64,000 nucleotides of DNA, taken from NCBI GenBank assembly GCA_035610835.1, contig CM069446.1:47779625-47843624 (forward strand). The letters are read 5' to 3'. A model generated the notes under the pieces. That model had not been told where the DNA came from. It did not search any database and saw only the letters and a list, made by a program, of their open reading frames with translations. The position numbers and the translations under genes are program-made. This DNA comes from Ophiura sarsii. Taxonomy: Eukaryota > Echinodermata > Ophiuroidea > Amphilepidida > Ophiuridae. Of this stretch, positions 10,388 through 21,538 are shown in pieces (position 1 is the first letter of the stretch; the number at the start of each line of letters is the position of its first letter).

Positions 10388-10830
10388 TGAATCGAAAAAT
10401 AGTTTGGTGTGAAACATGTTTATACCACATTTATCGAACGGTTGGTCTTCGAACGTAAACATGTTTAGAGCTCACATAACGAACAGAGGGTAATCCAAAA
10501 GTATTGCATTTTCAGACATTAATTTATTGTTTTACACTATGTTTTGTCATACAATATGTAAATAACTTAATGAATCACATAATATCTTGTGTGTATACAA
10601 TAATGTTGGCGGTATGGTGTAAACGGCATTCAAAATAAATTGTTATTGTAAGAAAATTGTGAGGCTTTAAAAGTAATCCAAACGCTGTTTCATTATATTG
10701 CCAATTGGATGAAATAACAGCTCATAATACACATAAGTCATTTATCATTTGTATTAAAAAAAAATCGCTATTTTGTACTTGTAACTTTGATCCTTAGGTA
10801 CGATAGTTTAAGATGATCTAAGCGATGAGA
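10388..10830 (+). repeat. Second half of the beta segment at a rearranged junction
   Basis: Matches 880-1325 and 45370-45830 (GTGAATCGAAAAATAGTTTGG to AGCGATGAGA). It then continues into the alpha block (TTCAAGTTCATC, compare 27495 and 62310). The hairpin block found between these parts elsewhere is missing. Confidence 0.8.
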
Positions 10831-11220
10831 GAAAAAAAAGTTCAAGTTCATCTTTAACTACTCTATTGAGGCTTATGTAATGATTTAAACACTTTCTTCG
10901 AAATTTTGGGGAATTCAATTGTTCAATGATAAATAAAATGTTAGACAATTTACTGTTTTAACTTTGATGCAATATATGCATGGATGGAATAATCAAACGC
11001 CGTTTGTGTCTTTAAATATTTTCACGAGTTACAGTGACCTACTCTTAATCGATTTGAAAACGATATCCCTTATTAATAATTAAATCAATACTGTAAAAGG
11101 TCAAGAAGGTGTTAATGATGTGTATTGCTGCGGACGAATCTACTGCAACCCCCTCTAAGAAAGATCATCATCACGAATGGTGTCAATTCTAAGCCTGTAA
11201 CGATTTGTGTTTGGTTTCAG

Positions 11221-11315
11221 AAATATGATGAGCAATGGGCTACTTCAATACGGAACGAGGCAGCGAGATCATATATACAATGATGACTTGAAAACACACT
11301 ATGATGATGTTGGAG
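11221..11315 (+). CDS. Tyr-rich exon-like frame (receptor-tail-like)
   Basis: Between TTTGGTTTCAG and GAG|GTAAAG, a good acceptor and donor, the 95-nt segment reads NGLLQYGTRQRDHIYNDD, then LKTHYDDVG, starting and ending with split codons. Three tyrosines with acidic residues (IYND, HYDDV) resemble SH2-docking motifs of signalling receptor tails; no specific family is recognised. Unit II keeps the frame (27875-27969). Unit IV (62679-62771) has a 2-base deletion that breaks it. A 92-codon frame on the opposite strand is judged to be its shadow. Confidence 0.4.
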
Positions 11316-11544
11316 GTAAAGTGGTATAGCTTCCTGATTGTGTAACAATATCAAAGATGACGACCTGTTATGGTTATCGGCTAGAGCTAGAGCGAGCTGC
11401 AATTTTACAGGTTCTTTGGTTGGATACTTTACATGTATATCACATGCGATAATAATCGGAGCAACCAATAAGGGGAGAGCATACAGACCACTCATGGCGT
11501 GCCTATAATAGACTAAATTAAAGTTGTTGCTGTTGTGATTTTAG

Positions 11545-11579
11545 TGATGGCTTGTGAAGCTAAATTGTTGTCTCGATAG
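11545..11579 (+). CDS. Short last-exon-like frame, partner of the Tyr-rich frame
   Basis: TTGTGATTTTAG is followed by codons giving MACEAKLLSR and a stop. The split codon agrees with the one-base overhang left by the donor at 11315. Copies at 30401-30435 and 63001-63035 keep the frame. AATAAA-type signals lie about 190 bases downstream. The exon is very short, so it rests on phase agreement and conservation only. Confidence 0.25.
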
Positions 11580-11763
11580 GTCGGGTAGGAAACCTGTCGC
11601 TAGCAATCCAAAATAGTGACTAGAATTATCGTTTTTGTTTGGAAATGTGATTCCGTAGAAACATTTTAGTTCATAAGTCAACAAGACATATTTTGGAACC
11701 TTTGGAACACGTTCGTACGATTGATGATGAAAAATCACAAAAGTCCTAAAGTTCAACCAGTCA

Positions 11764-11792
11764 TAAATAAATAAATGAAATAAATAATAACG
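11764..11792 (+). terminator. Cluster of AATAAA-type polyadenylation signals
   Basis: Overlapping AATAAATAAATG and AATAAATAATAAC follow the last-exon-like frame. The cluster is shared by units II (30630-30655) and IV (63225-63250). It would suit the 3' end of the candidate gene, but such motifs are common in AT-rich DNA. Confidence 0.25.
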
Positions 11793-12014
11793 AATTCATA
11801 GCCCGTCGTCTATCTAGGCAGCCTATTCCAAGGCGCTATATACATATAGAAAAATGAACATTAAACATAAGCAAGTGACCTGAAACAATTAGCAAAATTA
11901 CATTAGGAATATGGTCAAAGTAAAATCAAAAGCACCAAGAACAACAATATAAAATACAATTAGACTTTATATGTGTATTTATTTTGGCATCATCCCTCTC
12001 CCTGAAGTAATAAG

Positions 12015-12038
12015 GTATATATATATATATATATATAT
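12015..12038. repeat. (AT)n microsatellite
   Basis: About 12 AT dinucleotides; the same site in units II and IV has only a short ATATAC, so it expanded in unit I. Confidence 0.9.
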
Positions 12039-12103
12039 ACTATCGTATAAAACTAACGAGATGATGTTTATGCATTTTGATGGGTCTATTGAAAGCTAAA
12101 GGA

Positions 12104-12823
12104 CTTAAGGGGTGTGGACCTCAGCATAGCCTCCGTAAAACTGCCGTAACTTCTTCAATATTCATTTCTCTCCCTGGAGTAATAAGGTGTATACTATCGT
12201 ATAAAACTAACGAGATGATGTTTATACATTTTGATAGGTCTATTGAAAACTAAAGGACTTATGGGGTGTGGACTTCTTCAATATTCATTTAATCTTATAA
12301 AAGTATACAGTTTTTTGCAGGAAAGGGTTCAATGAATCCAACCATGGTAATGGTTTTTTGACCCATTTTAGGTTCTGAAAAGATAACTCAAAATATATTT
12401 TGTCAAATGTTGTCATACTAGTTTTATGCTAATCCTGATAACATTCCCCAGGGTGCTTCTCTTCTTCTTCTTTTTGGAATATCTTATTTATTTTTTGAGT
12501 TATAGACCAAAAAGTGCGATTTTTTCCCAGAATTGTGATTTTCATGATTTTGGAGGTAAAAAATAACATTTTTTGGAACTTTTTGGTCTATAACTCAAAA
12601 AATAAACAAGATATTCAAAACAAAACAAAAAGCGCCCTGGGGAATGTTATCAGGATTATCATAAAACTAATATGACAAAATTTCAATTTCATTATCATGG
12701 TTGGATTCATTGAACCTTTTTCTGCAAAAAACTGTATACTTATAATATAAAGATTTAATGAATATTGAAGAAGTTACGGCAGTTTTACGGAGGCTGTACC
12801 TGAGAGTCCACACCCGGCTTAAT
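12104..12823. mobile_element. Fold-back element with long inverted arms and TTAA ends
   Basis: The left arm starts TTAAGGGGTGTGGAC and the right arm ends GTCCACACCCGGCTTAA. Both arms contain GCCTCCGTAAAACTGCC or its complement and extend inward to a centre near 12550, where TTTTTGGTCTATAACTC faces its complement. This copy has an extra duplication of flank plus arm start (about 12168-12292). Other copies are 30953-31549, 63529-64000 (cut by the window) and the half at 10190-10386. No frame suggests a transposase. Confidence 0.85.
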
Positions 12824-13329
12824 AGATAAATGATTGATCATGCTACCATTATTTTCTCTTTGAATCAATAACATTTAGTGAATCGAAACACAGTACTTCT
12901 AAAAAATTTAATTAAAATTAATGTTGAAATTGCATATCATTTGTATTTTAACTCTTTTCCTATTTTTAAAGACAAAACTACAAATCAGTTGAATGTTGAG
13001 ATATGCGGAAAAATACTCTCCTTAAAGTATGTAACTTGACTTGTAATTAACAGATGATATACCCGTGTTAATTAAAACAAAGTATAATAAAATTAATTCA
13101 ATAATTATTGACAAATTGACACGATCATCCAATGAATTGGTTAAAAAAGACATTTGCGAAACTCGTTGTTTTGGTCGTAAGGTGTGGGTTTTTTTTCATC
13201 CAACAAAAAAAGGTATAATATAGATAATATAAGCGGGATCAGATTAACACTTATAATAGCGCCCTGTCTGTTTCTATAAATAATAAGCTTATAAAATTGG
13301 CAAAATATCGTATGAATAAATTAGTTCAT

Positions 13330-13749
13330 CTACCGCATACTAATCATCCCAATCCTGTCTCTGACGTGTAAAGATGACATTTCCAAACACGATTGGTAAT
13401 TAGTAACTAACATTATACACGCATGTTTAATTAACAACGAGTCTCCGATGCAGGATGCCATCAATGGTGACATTCTTATTATATAATCCCAAATCCCCGT
13501 AGAATTGGTCAAGATACCCGGGAGCGTATTGTCAGGCTGCGTGTTTATGATGGACGCTGAGGGCAGCATTTCATTAATGTAATGGTTTGCTATGTGTGAA
13601 CAGACGTGAATACAAATTTTATCAGCCTTTTTCCTGGATTTAGATTTTAAAATGAAACAATTATGCATTAAATGATATGACACTAAATTGAACCTAATAT
13701 ATTCTTGTAATTTCGTATGTTGTCTTAATTCTCGCTCCTTAATTTTCAA
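13330..13749 (-). CDS. Extended version of the unit-start minus-strand frame
   Basis: The 60-codon frame of other units is continuous here with upstream sequence, giving 139 codons. The added N-terminal part comes from the insertion at 13617-14046 and is Lys/Arg-rich (KIKERELRQHTKLQEY). Because the extension exists only through the insertion, the long frame is probably accidental. No family recognised. Confidence 0.15.
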   Translation of the reverse strand: MKIKERELRQHTKLQEYIRFNLVSYHLMHNCFILKSKSRKKADKICIHVCSHIANHYINEMLPSASIINTQPDNTLPGILTNSTGIWDYIIRMSPLMASCIGDSLLIKHACIMLVTNYQSCLEMSSLHVRDRIGMISMR

Positions 13750-14046
13750 AACTGTTGATTTTAGTATGGTGTCAAAGGCATATTATGTGATCTTTTCCAG
13801 AGAGCGCCCTCTATTCATGATCTTTTTTTTAGAAAGTAGACTTTCTTGCAGATATACATTTCTGATCATAAATCCTACACACATTCCAAGTTACAGAGCG
13901 ATACGATTCCTAATTACCTCAACATCATGGTTTTAGAGTGAATTTTGAGTGAAAATATAAACTGTCGTGTTATCCCGACAGTTTATTTTCACTCTAAATC
14001 CCATGAGCATGTATATCGACCATTGTCTGCGCAATTCCATTCTGTA
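13617..14046. mobile_element. ~430-bp insertion unique to unit II, with a perfect hairpin
   Basis: Other units run from GTGAATACAAAT straight to TTCAATGTAGATTTG; here about 430 bp intervene. Inside, 13947-13994 forms a stem of about 20 bp (AAACTGTCG...CGACAGTTT) closed by a short loop. No terminal inverted repeats or clear target duplication are visible. Confidence 0.6.
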
Positions 14047-14056
14047 TTCAATGTAG

Positions 14057-14124
14057 ATTTGCCATTGCCTGAGCTTCCCTTAAGGACTGATTATGACCAT
14101 TATCTTAGGAAATACATTTTCTGC
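14057..14124 (+). CDS. Exon-like frame with Pro-rich and DYDHYL motif, unit II copy
   Basis: Same frame as 4493-4560, with ctg changed silently to ttg. The insertion just upstream gives this copy a more pyrimidine-rich acceptor (TTCCATTCTGTATTCAATGTAG). The role is unknown. Confidence 0.22.
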
Positions 14125-14414
14125 GTGAAAAAGCAATGTAAGATTTCAAGGCTAAATTATACCAAAAACCATCTATATTCGTACGTTTTTGTATGTATTT
14201 ACTTTTCCTGATTATTGTTATCGTTTCATCACCTTCTTGTATGCTTATGATTTAATGGACACTACTGTAAATAATAACATTTTGATTTTTTGTTTACATT
14301 GTTTTGTTTTTACAACAGATGTATATGATTAATAACAACATTGCTCACCATACTCATACTGTGTAGAGGAAATGTGTAAATTATACGCGTAATTGATACA
14401 TGCTATTTCGTTAG

Positions 14415-14611
14415 CATACTCAACGACGAGCCCTATGACGATTGTTGCTGCATACTTTATCAACAATAGCTGCTTCCATTTTGAACCGTGTCAACGAAAT
14501 ATGATTCTAAAGCCAGGCAAATATACGCTGATCTTTAACTGCTTGTTATGGGCTCAACCAATTTACGTGCACGACTTAATTGCAAACCATGCACGAGAGC
14601 AAGTAGATTAA
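14415..14611 (+). CDS. Terminal exon-like frame, unit II copy
   Basis: The most diverged copy of the 4858-5048 frame. It keeps CQRNMILKPGKY and QPIYVHDLIANHA, with CFHFEPC in place of CLHFAPC, and a changed C-terminus that reads three codons further (REQVD). The frame is intact, which argues mildly against simple decay. Confidence 0.35.
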
Positions 14612-14879
14612 AAGTACACGCATTGCAGTCGTTTGGCCTCTTTAATGTCTAATTAGCATGTTTTTCTTAAACTCGTCTGAACACTCATCCAATTTCCTAT
14701 GTATAGATATATAAGTGATTATACCTTTCCCTTATCCTATCCTTACCCCCAATGTTATGATTTTATATTTATCGTTAGTAGTTCTTTAAGAGTATATATG
14801 TCATGTTATTTCAACATACAGAAACACATAAGTGTAACCAACCCGAAGAAACATCGGCAGCACATTGTATCCACGTCAA

Positions 14880-15170
14880 ACAAATCAACCGGTGACGTTT
14901 GGGATTGGGCGCGAACTGAATTTCAACATCTATCGGTTCAACACGTGACACATGTATACCCGTTATCTAATGCATAGTCATGAATGTCGCTTGTGATGTT
15001 GACACTTAAACATCGCTCCAGGCTAGTTCACATGCGTCAATTTGATACTCAGTATGTGTTGGCACCCATGAGTCGAATCAGTCTCAAATGCCCATTGATT
15101 TTCAAACCCTAGGTACACTCGAGTGGTGGCTGGGAATCCGTGACATCGTGATGTACAGAGGTGTGTATCT
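14880..15170 (-). repeat. ~350-bp module, inverted copy
   Basis: The reverse complement follows the forward module from ACCTGAGATACACAC through CACGATGTCACGGATTC and CACTCGAGTGTACC to AAACGTCACCGGTTGA. Equivalent inverted copies are 33215-33495 and 48960-49220. Unit I lost this block. Confidence 0.7.
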
Positions 15171-15552
15171 CAGGTAAAACGAAAGGAATATAGGTTAGCA
15201 TAAACATAACCATGTATCTATCAAATTTATGTCATATTGATAACGCTCTCTACTCAATAACAATGATTTAGGAAGATTGAACTTGTAGTGAAGGTCCTTA
15301 TTTTGACTAGCGTCCGATGCCGCGTATATCTCTTACTTCTGTAATATTTAAACAAATTCTGATATAATAGATATTTAATTATTTAACAAACAATTAATCA
15401 AAATATAGTTATGTTTTAAAGTTTAGAATCTCGCAAATTAAGGGCCATCCGGGCCCATGAAACAGGGTATAAAAGAGTGTATTAATAGTTAACGTACTTG
15501 TAATGGTGACAGCAATGATATGACTATAATAATAATAAACTGAATTACCTTT

Positions 15553-15875
15553 CGGCACCACAAAATATTCTAAACTCAAAAACAAAATGTCAAAATCCGT
15601 TCTTACCTCTTCATATTATTCCATCTACAATGCCAGATATGAGCCGGAGTGGAACATCTAGGAGCTCATTTAGATTTTTTGTGCCGCCATGATAGTTTTT
15701 TGTTGTTGTTGTTTTGTTTATAAATTCCGTTGTTTTGCTTTCTTTCAATACTGTATTCATTTGTATGTTCTTGTGTTATGTAACTCCAATGCCTGGGGGT
15801 CAGCATAGGCCCTAGATGTTCTTGGGTGTGTGTGTTTGCTTCTTTATATTGTTTTAATAAAGATGATGAAATAAA
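15553..15875 (+). mobile_element. Retroposed 3' end, family unclear
   Basis: Units II and III have about 323 bp here (also 33878-34200), absent in unit IV, where CTTAATTACCTTT is followed directly by TTGAATACATATTTC. The insert ends TTTTAATAAAGATGATGAAA then TAAA, a tail as in a reverse-transcribed 3' end with a polyadenylation signal. Its body has no long frame. A 5'-truncated non-LTR element is the best guess. Confidence 0.5.
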
Positions 15876-15942
15876 TTTGAATACATATTTCATGCCATAA
15901 CCTGGAATAGACACTAAAACAAACTTATATAAAGTTTAATTA

Positions 15943-16914
15943 GGGGTTCAATAAGGTTTCGGAGTTGTTTATCTTGAATCGACAACGGTAAGACGGGTTT
16001 ATTTTGCGAGGCTGCCCGAGCAAAATAAACCCGTCTTACCGTTGTCGATTCAAGATAAACAACGACGAAGACCTTGTTGAACCCCGTTCAACAACGACCA
16101 AACATATTTACATCATTCAAATGTGAATATCGTTTTGGATAATTAATGAAAACAAGTACAAAACTTGTTTTAATAGGCTTAATTTGACATAAAAAAAATA
16201 GCTGCTCTTTAAAAATCGAGAAAAAAAGTTTACGTTTATTATAATTAGGCCCTTATTTGGACATCGTCCGTTCCCCGTAAATGGGCGATGGAACTTCAGA
16301 ATGGGTTGGGTTACAAAAGGTAAACATGAGAGAAGACAAATTATTTCGCAAGTAATTGTGAAATTAAAAATATTTTGTAAATAGCATTTTATTCACACAC
16401 CACCTTAACATTCAGAGAAAAATTAAATCAAGAATGCGTTTAATTTACACAACACATTTTGATACATGTTTATAGAATATTTGTATAAAATCAAAACACA
16501 CCCCTCCGTTTCAATAGTGATACGGTCCTGTAGATCAAAGCGAACACATTTCGCCGCGATGATGCAAAAAAAGGCGATTTTCTTGTGCTCAGGTAGCGAC
16601 GGTTCGGCTAAAATTGTGGCTTTAGAAGTGATCCTTTACATATGGCCCTCGCCAAAAATATTTTCCTCAGGGATATAGCTACATTTTGGTATATAAAGTT
16701 ATTTGCTAACTTTAAGGATTGCATGGCGAAATGCATTTATACGCCGAAAAAATGAACAAATTTTGCGAACATTTTTCCCGACATTCTTGTTTGTTTACAA
16801 TTTTGCGGTTTCCAAATAAGGTTCGCTATCCTAGTAATTTGCATATGAACAGTGAGTTTATCTCAAATCAACAACGCTTTGTTACTGTACTTAAGGTATG
16901 GGGGAGTTGTTGAA
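15943..16914. mobile_element. Insertion with a 65-bp-arm palindrome at one end
   Basis: Unit III and IV flanks AAAGTTTAACTATGTATT are split here by about 970 bp. Bases 15943-16085 form a nearly perfect palindrome: arms from GGGGTTCAATAAGG and CCTTGTTGAACCCC through CGACAACGGTAAGACGGG. The rest starts GTTCAACAACGACC and ends GGAGTTGTTGAAC, so the outer part has its own short inverted termini. Two open stretches of 60-70 codons match nothing recognised. Probably a non-autonomous DNA element. Confidence 0.65.
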
Positions 16915-17054
16915 CTATGTATTACATGTGTTCATGTCACTCTAGTTCACATGAACTTCGTATAAAACACTTGTCCCTTTGTCGATGCGGATGTGTGTCA
17001 TTCAGGTTAAGAAACATTACCTTGCGATAAAATACCATTTAATTGAAGATATCT

Positions 17055-17395
17055 CTTTTGTTTGCATGAGAAACACACTTCTGCACATCACGATGTCACT
17101 GATTCTTAGCAACCTCTCGAGTATACATAGCGTTACAAAATCAAATATGCATTTGAGATTGATTCGATTTAAGGGTGCCAGCACACACTGTGTATCAAAT
17201 TGACGTATGTGAACTTACCTGGAGAGATGTTTAAGTTTAAACGTCACAAGCGACATCCATGATAATGCATCGAATCACGCTGGGAGATGTGGCGTTGAAC
17301 CGATAAATGTGGACATTTACGTAGTTTGCCATAAACCCAAAACCAAACGTCACCAGTGGATTCATTAACGTGGATTGAATATTCTAGAACTTTTT
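17055..17395 (+). repeat. ~350-bp module, forward copy (Q type)
   Basis: Starts TTTGCATGAGAAACACAC and ends GTGGATTGAATATTCTAG. Its nearest relatives are 36320-36660 and 53285-53610. Confidence 0.75.
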
Positions 17396-18009
17396 TTTTT
17401 TAGGTGGTTTGTGTAAGTTTAAACCACTGATATTTAAATTGATAGGCCAACGCTGGACATAAGCACCACTATCAATAGTATTCATAACTCAATAAATGCC
17501 ACTTTTCGGTATACATTATTCTGGGATACCAAGTACCATGAATAACAATCTTCGCCATACCAGATTATGAAAAGTGTGGCCCGTGCGAGATGAACCAAGC
17601 ATGAAAGCCACCTGATCCCTATAACATGGATATGTGAATGGGTGGAAGTTGTACAATTTATTTCAAAATCTTGGTTGAAGCTAATACGACTTGTTCAACA
17701 CAACTCATTTAGATTTGTGTTTTAACACAAATTGAACTTAAGACTCAACAAGGGAATATATGATATGTATAATCATTTAAATCCTTTGAAAGATAATTGT
17801 TTGCCAAGCTAAACCCATGAAGCTTGATACCAAGGATAAACCCCAAATTGCTTCTAATGAGGACAAATGCGGATTGAATATTAAGAAAGAATTTGGAAGT
17901 AGGAAATAATGAAACGTACCAAAATGAATCTTTAGGTTTAAAAGAAGGAAATACGCTCAGCTTTATTTTAAAAGCGCATTGCGCGTGGAAACTATATAGT
18001 GATAAACCC

Positions 18010-18345
18010 TGGATTTTGTTCTTCTTTCGTTTGCCTGAGATACACACTTTTGCACTCAGATGTCACGGATTCTTAGCAACCTTTCGAGTGTGCATAGCGT
18101 CTGAAAATCAATATGCATTTGTGACTGATTCGATTTAAGGATGTCAACACATACACTGTGTATCAAATGGGGGCATGAGAACTTGCCTGGAGAGATGTTT
18201 AACATCACAAGTGACATGCATGACTATGCATTAGATCCAAAGGTGAGACACGTGTTATGGCGTTGAACCCATACATGTGGAAATTCAGATCGCGCCAAAT
18301 CACAAACGTCACTGGTTGAATTTTCTTTAGGTGGATTGAATATTC
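18010..18345 (+). repeat. ~350-bp module, forward copy (R type)
   Basis: Preceded by a GGAAATAATGAAACGTACC phrase that in two subtypes keeps the reading GNN(E/G)TYQ...EGNTLS. Equivalent copies are 38225-38530 and 54240-54560. Confidence 0.75.
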
Positions 18346-18584
18346 TGCTGCTTTTGTTTATTTTTTTGTTTGATGAGCTTATAAAGAATAAGATAAATTA
18401 CAATAATTATCAAATTTAATCGTACACAATACAATCTGCCTGTAACTAATCGACTTGAAATTATACGTATTTCGTGCATTAAAATGCACACAGAAACAAA
18501 GATTGACTGTCCACATAAATTATTATTGTTACTCGTTGCGCATGGGAACCTTTGATGAACCCGTTTTTTATTTCATTTGCCTGA

Positions 18585-18803
18585 GATACTCACTTCTCAA
18601 ACACCACGATGTCACGGATTCTCAGCAACTTCTCGAGTGTATAGCGTTTGAAAATCAATATACAATTGAGACCGATTCGATTTAAGGTTGCCAACACACA
18701 CTGGGTATCAACTTGTTGATGTGAACTTGCCTGGAGAGATGTTTAAGTTTAAACATCACACGCGACATGCGTGACGATGCATCAGATCAAGCGAGGGGAC
18801 GTT
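18585..18803 (+). repeat. ~350-bp module, forward copy (T type), split by insertion
   Basis: The module is interrupted after CAAGCGAGGGGACGTT by the fold-back insertion and resumes at 19944 with CCCCAAACCCAAACTC; about 30 bases of it were lost at the join. Intact relatives are 6100-6430, 38790-39100 and 54800-55110. Confidence 0.8.
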
Positions 18804-19943
18804 TAGACACTGGGACGTTGGTCTGTATCGTTCACTCTTGTAGTCCACCTCTGGGGCCCACATGAAATTATTACCAAAAGGTGGCAAATATATCCCTTAA
18901 CACAAATTCACCTTATCCCACGTTCGTAGGTTGCACGTTATGACCCTAGACCTCGATTTAGGGTCAAAGGTCACATGTGTTTCAATGGGAAGTCAAAAAC
19001 TAAATTTAACATGGTAAAAAAACTAAAAAATGAGCTATTGACTATATAAAGTATATTTTATTGTTGGGATAAGTGTTTTAAATAAAAAAAGTCAATCACA
19101 AGTTTGATCGTAGATCAATAGTTTTTGAACTGTGACCTTTTAAAAATTACAAGTTGGCCAAAATAGACCATTTTGGTCATATTTTCGCAAAATTGGCACA
19201 AAAATGACACGTTATCATCATTAAAAAAATATTTTGACTCATTATGAATTGATAAACCATGTTATAATGTTGGTATATAGATGTACATTACATTACAACA
19301 CATTTCAAAAGTCCATGGTATGCTGATGCCATGGCAAGCAGCTTTAATATCCTTCAAATCCTTTAAATTTGACTCAGATTTTACCCATTTTCGATGAATT
19401 TGAAGGATATTAAAGCTGTTTGCCATGGCATGCGGACACCATTGACTTTTGAAATGTCTTGTAATGTAAAGTTCATCTATAAACCAACATTATAACATGG
19501 TTTATCAATTCATATTGAGTCAAAATATTTTTTTAATGATGATAACATGTCATTTTTGTGCCAATTTTGCGAAAAATGACCAAAATGGTCTATTTTGGCC
19601 AACTTGTAATTTTCAAAAGGTCACAGTTCAAAAACTATTGATCTACGATCGAAGTTGTGATTGACTTTTTTGTTTAAAACACTTATCCCAACAATATAAC
19701 ATACTTTTTATAGTCAATAGCTCATTTGTTAGTTTTTGACTTCCCATTGAAACACATGTGACCTTTGACCCTAAATCGAGGTCTAGGGTCATAACGTGCA
19801 ACCTACGAACGTGGGATAAGGTAAAATATTGATCAGGCATATATTAGCTTCATTTTAAGCCACATTTCATCTGTGCCCTACATGGAGAGTGCTAGATTTG
19901 TTTTCTGAAGGAATAAAACATGCACGGCCTATAGTCTAGTTGC
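18804..19943. mobile_element. 1.1-kb fold-back element with ~430-bp arms
   Basis: The left arm (18911-19359) starts CCTTATCCCACGTTCGTAGG and the right arm (19398-19821) ends with its complement. The arms match closely over hundreds of bases with a loop of about 38 bases. Outside the arms, 18804-18910 and 19822-19943 are not symmetric. Present only in unit II. A transcript would form a very long hairpin. No transposase frame. Confidence 0.88.
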
Positions 19944-20413
19944 CCCAAACCCAAACTCAAACGTCACCAGTGGATTTATTAACGTGGATTGAATATTCTA
20001 AAGGTTTGTTCTTTCTTCTTGTGGTTTGCGTGAGGTTAAACCATTGATATGTAAATTGATAGGCCAACACAGGACATAGGCACTTTGACCACTAACAATA
20101 GTATTCATAGTTCTATACCATAAATACACACAGAATTCACCAGGTTTTTGTGATATAAGTGAGAGAAATGATGTTTCTAACATATACAATCAGATTCAAG
20201 ACTCTATGGCGATTTTTTAAATATTGTAAGGTGGCACCCCCTCCCCTCCCAACCCTCAGACTTTGGAGGCCTACCCCCCCCCCCCGGGTAATGTGGTACC
20301 CTAAATGTTTTCATTAAAATGAACGCAAAGGATGTTAAAGAGATTACCTAATAGATGCCCTGGTTCACTGTCTGTTGCGTATTGGTGCCACCTGCAAACA
20401 TTATTTAAGGGTG

Positions 20414-20647
20414 TTAACACTTTCCACGGTGCTTTTAGCTTACCATTTCAAAACAGATTTTTGTGAAACCTTTCCAAACTTATCTAAAGAATCAGTGAAC
20501 CAATACTAGGAATGTGTACTTCTTTTAATGCATTTCTCGTTGTGATTCCAAATATGGTAATGAAACTTGAGTATTTTGACATTTTTGAAATATTTGGTGA
20601 CATTTTAGAATGTCGTCTGAAGACGCCTGCCGCGTGAAAAGTGTTAA
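20414..20647. mobile_element. TTAA-flanked miniature element, position 1, unit II
   Basis: A full-length copy with both TTAA sites and the right end CCGCGTGAAAAGTG. The homologues at 39513-39746 and 55496-55732 show the same boundaries. Confidence 0.82.
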
Positions 20648-21256
20648 AGGGGCATTAAGAGATGTGGTGGAGGCAGCGCCCTCAATTACAAAAATATATG
20701 ATAACAACTGGGATTTGTATATTTTTACTATTGTATTACATGTATAAACTCACACCTATAAGGACCAAGAAAAATCTGCACTCTTTGTACAACAAAACGT
20801 CGATTCAAAAATGCTGGTAGAGCCGCAACCAGCATTTAACATGGTTAAAGGGTGGTACTCCAACATATTTAAAACATTGTTTTAATCAAGTTTTGCTGGG
20901 TTTTTTTAGTAGAAACAACAATAATGGCAATTTCTAATGTTCATCTTGAATTCTAAAGCAAATTAATTAATATTAAACAAAATCAACATGACATTATGTC
21001 CCTTTAAGGACGAGGGTTAATATTATATGATGATTTCTGGAATGTCTTTATTAATTAGGTGCTGTATTCACTTATTTATGTGAAACAATGTCATTCTACA
21101 TGAACTTGGACATAACATTATTGTTATTTAACAAAACAGATATGACGAATGAAAGTTGTCTGCTGTTTAAAATGATGGCGCAAGAAAGTCCTATGATTTT
21201 GTTTGATAGGAAATCATTATTGCCCTGGAGTAGAGCGTACCTTGAAACATATGTAT

Positions 21257-21538
21257 TTCAAATCCTGGCATCAGGCACGAAATCTAAAAAATGTCAGTAT
21301 CATTTTTGAGATTTGGAGAAATTAGTGTATGACATTTTGTTGACCATCGGCGGTAGATGTTTTGGAAAATGGCACAACAACAAGAATAGTATTCCTCGGT
21401 GTGTTATATTATGTTCCAATCCTGGCATCAGGCCCGAATTCTAAAAATGTCAGTATCATTTTTGAGATTTGGAGAAATTATTGTATGACATTTTGTTGAC
21501 AACACAACAACAAGAATAGTATTCCTCGGTGTGTTATA
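21257..21538 (+). repeat. Local tandem duplication, unit II copy
   Basis: Two copies as at 7635-7913, with the same internal deletion in the second copy, so the duplication came before the split of units I and II. Confidence 0.88.

Larger units (their letters stand above)
3900..13040 (+). repeat. Segmental-duplication unit I (alpha ending)
   Basis: Block order matches units II-IV, but the stretch equal to 14810-18400 of unit II is missing. A reverse-transcriptase fragment sits at that junction (5287-5885). The stretch equal to 24400-27490 is also missing, replaced by half of the fold-back element plus half of the beta segment (10190-10830). At about 9.1 kb it is the shortest unit. Confidence 0.85.

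Noticed and set aside
11217..11495. 92-codon minus-strand frame over the Tyr-rich exon
   Set aside because: The plus strand has matching splice sites and Tyr motifs; the minus frame runs across the proposed intron and has no splice or start support.
13947..13994. Perfect hairpin as a bacterial-type terminator
   Set aside because: The DNA is clearly animal; the hairpin lies inside a unit-specific insertion and has no U-tract role here.
16466..16913. Two 60-70-codon frames in the 15943-16914 insertion
   Set aside because: No transposase motif, no shared copies in the window, and lengths near chance expectation.
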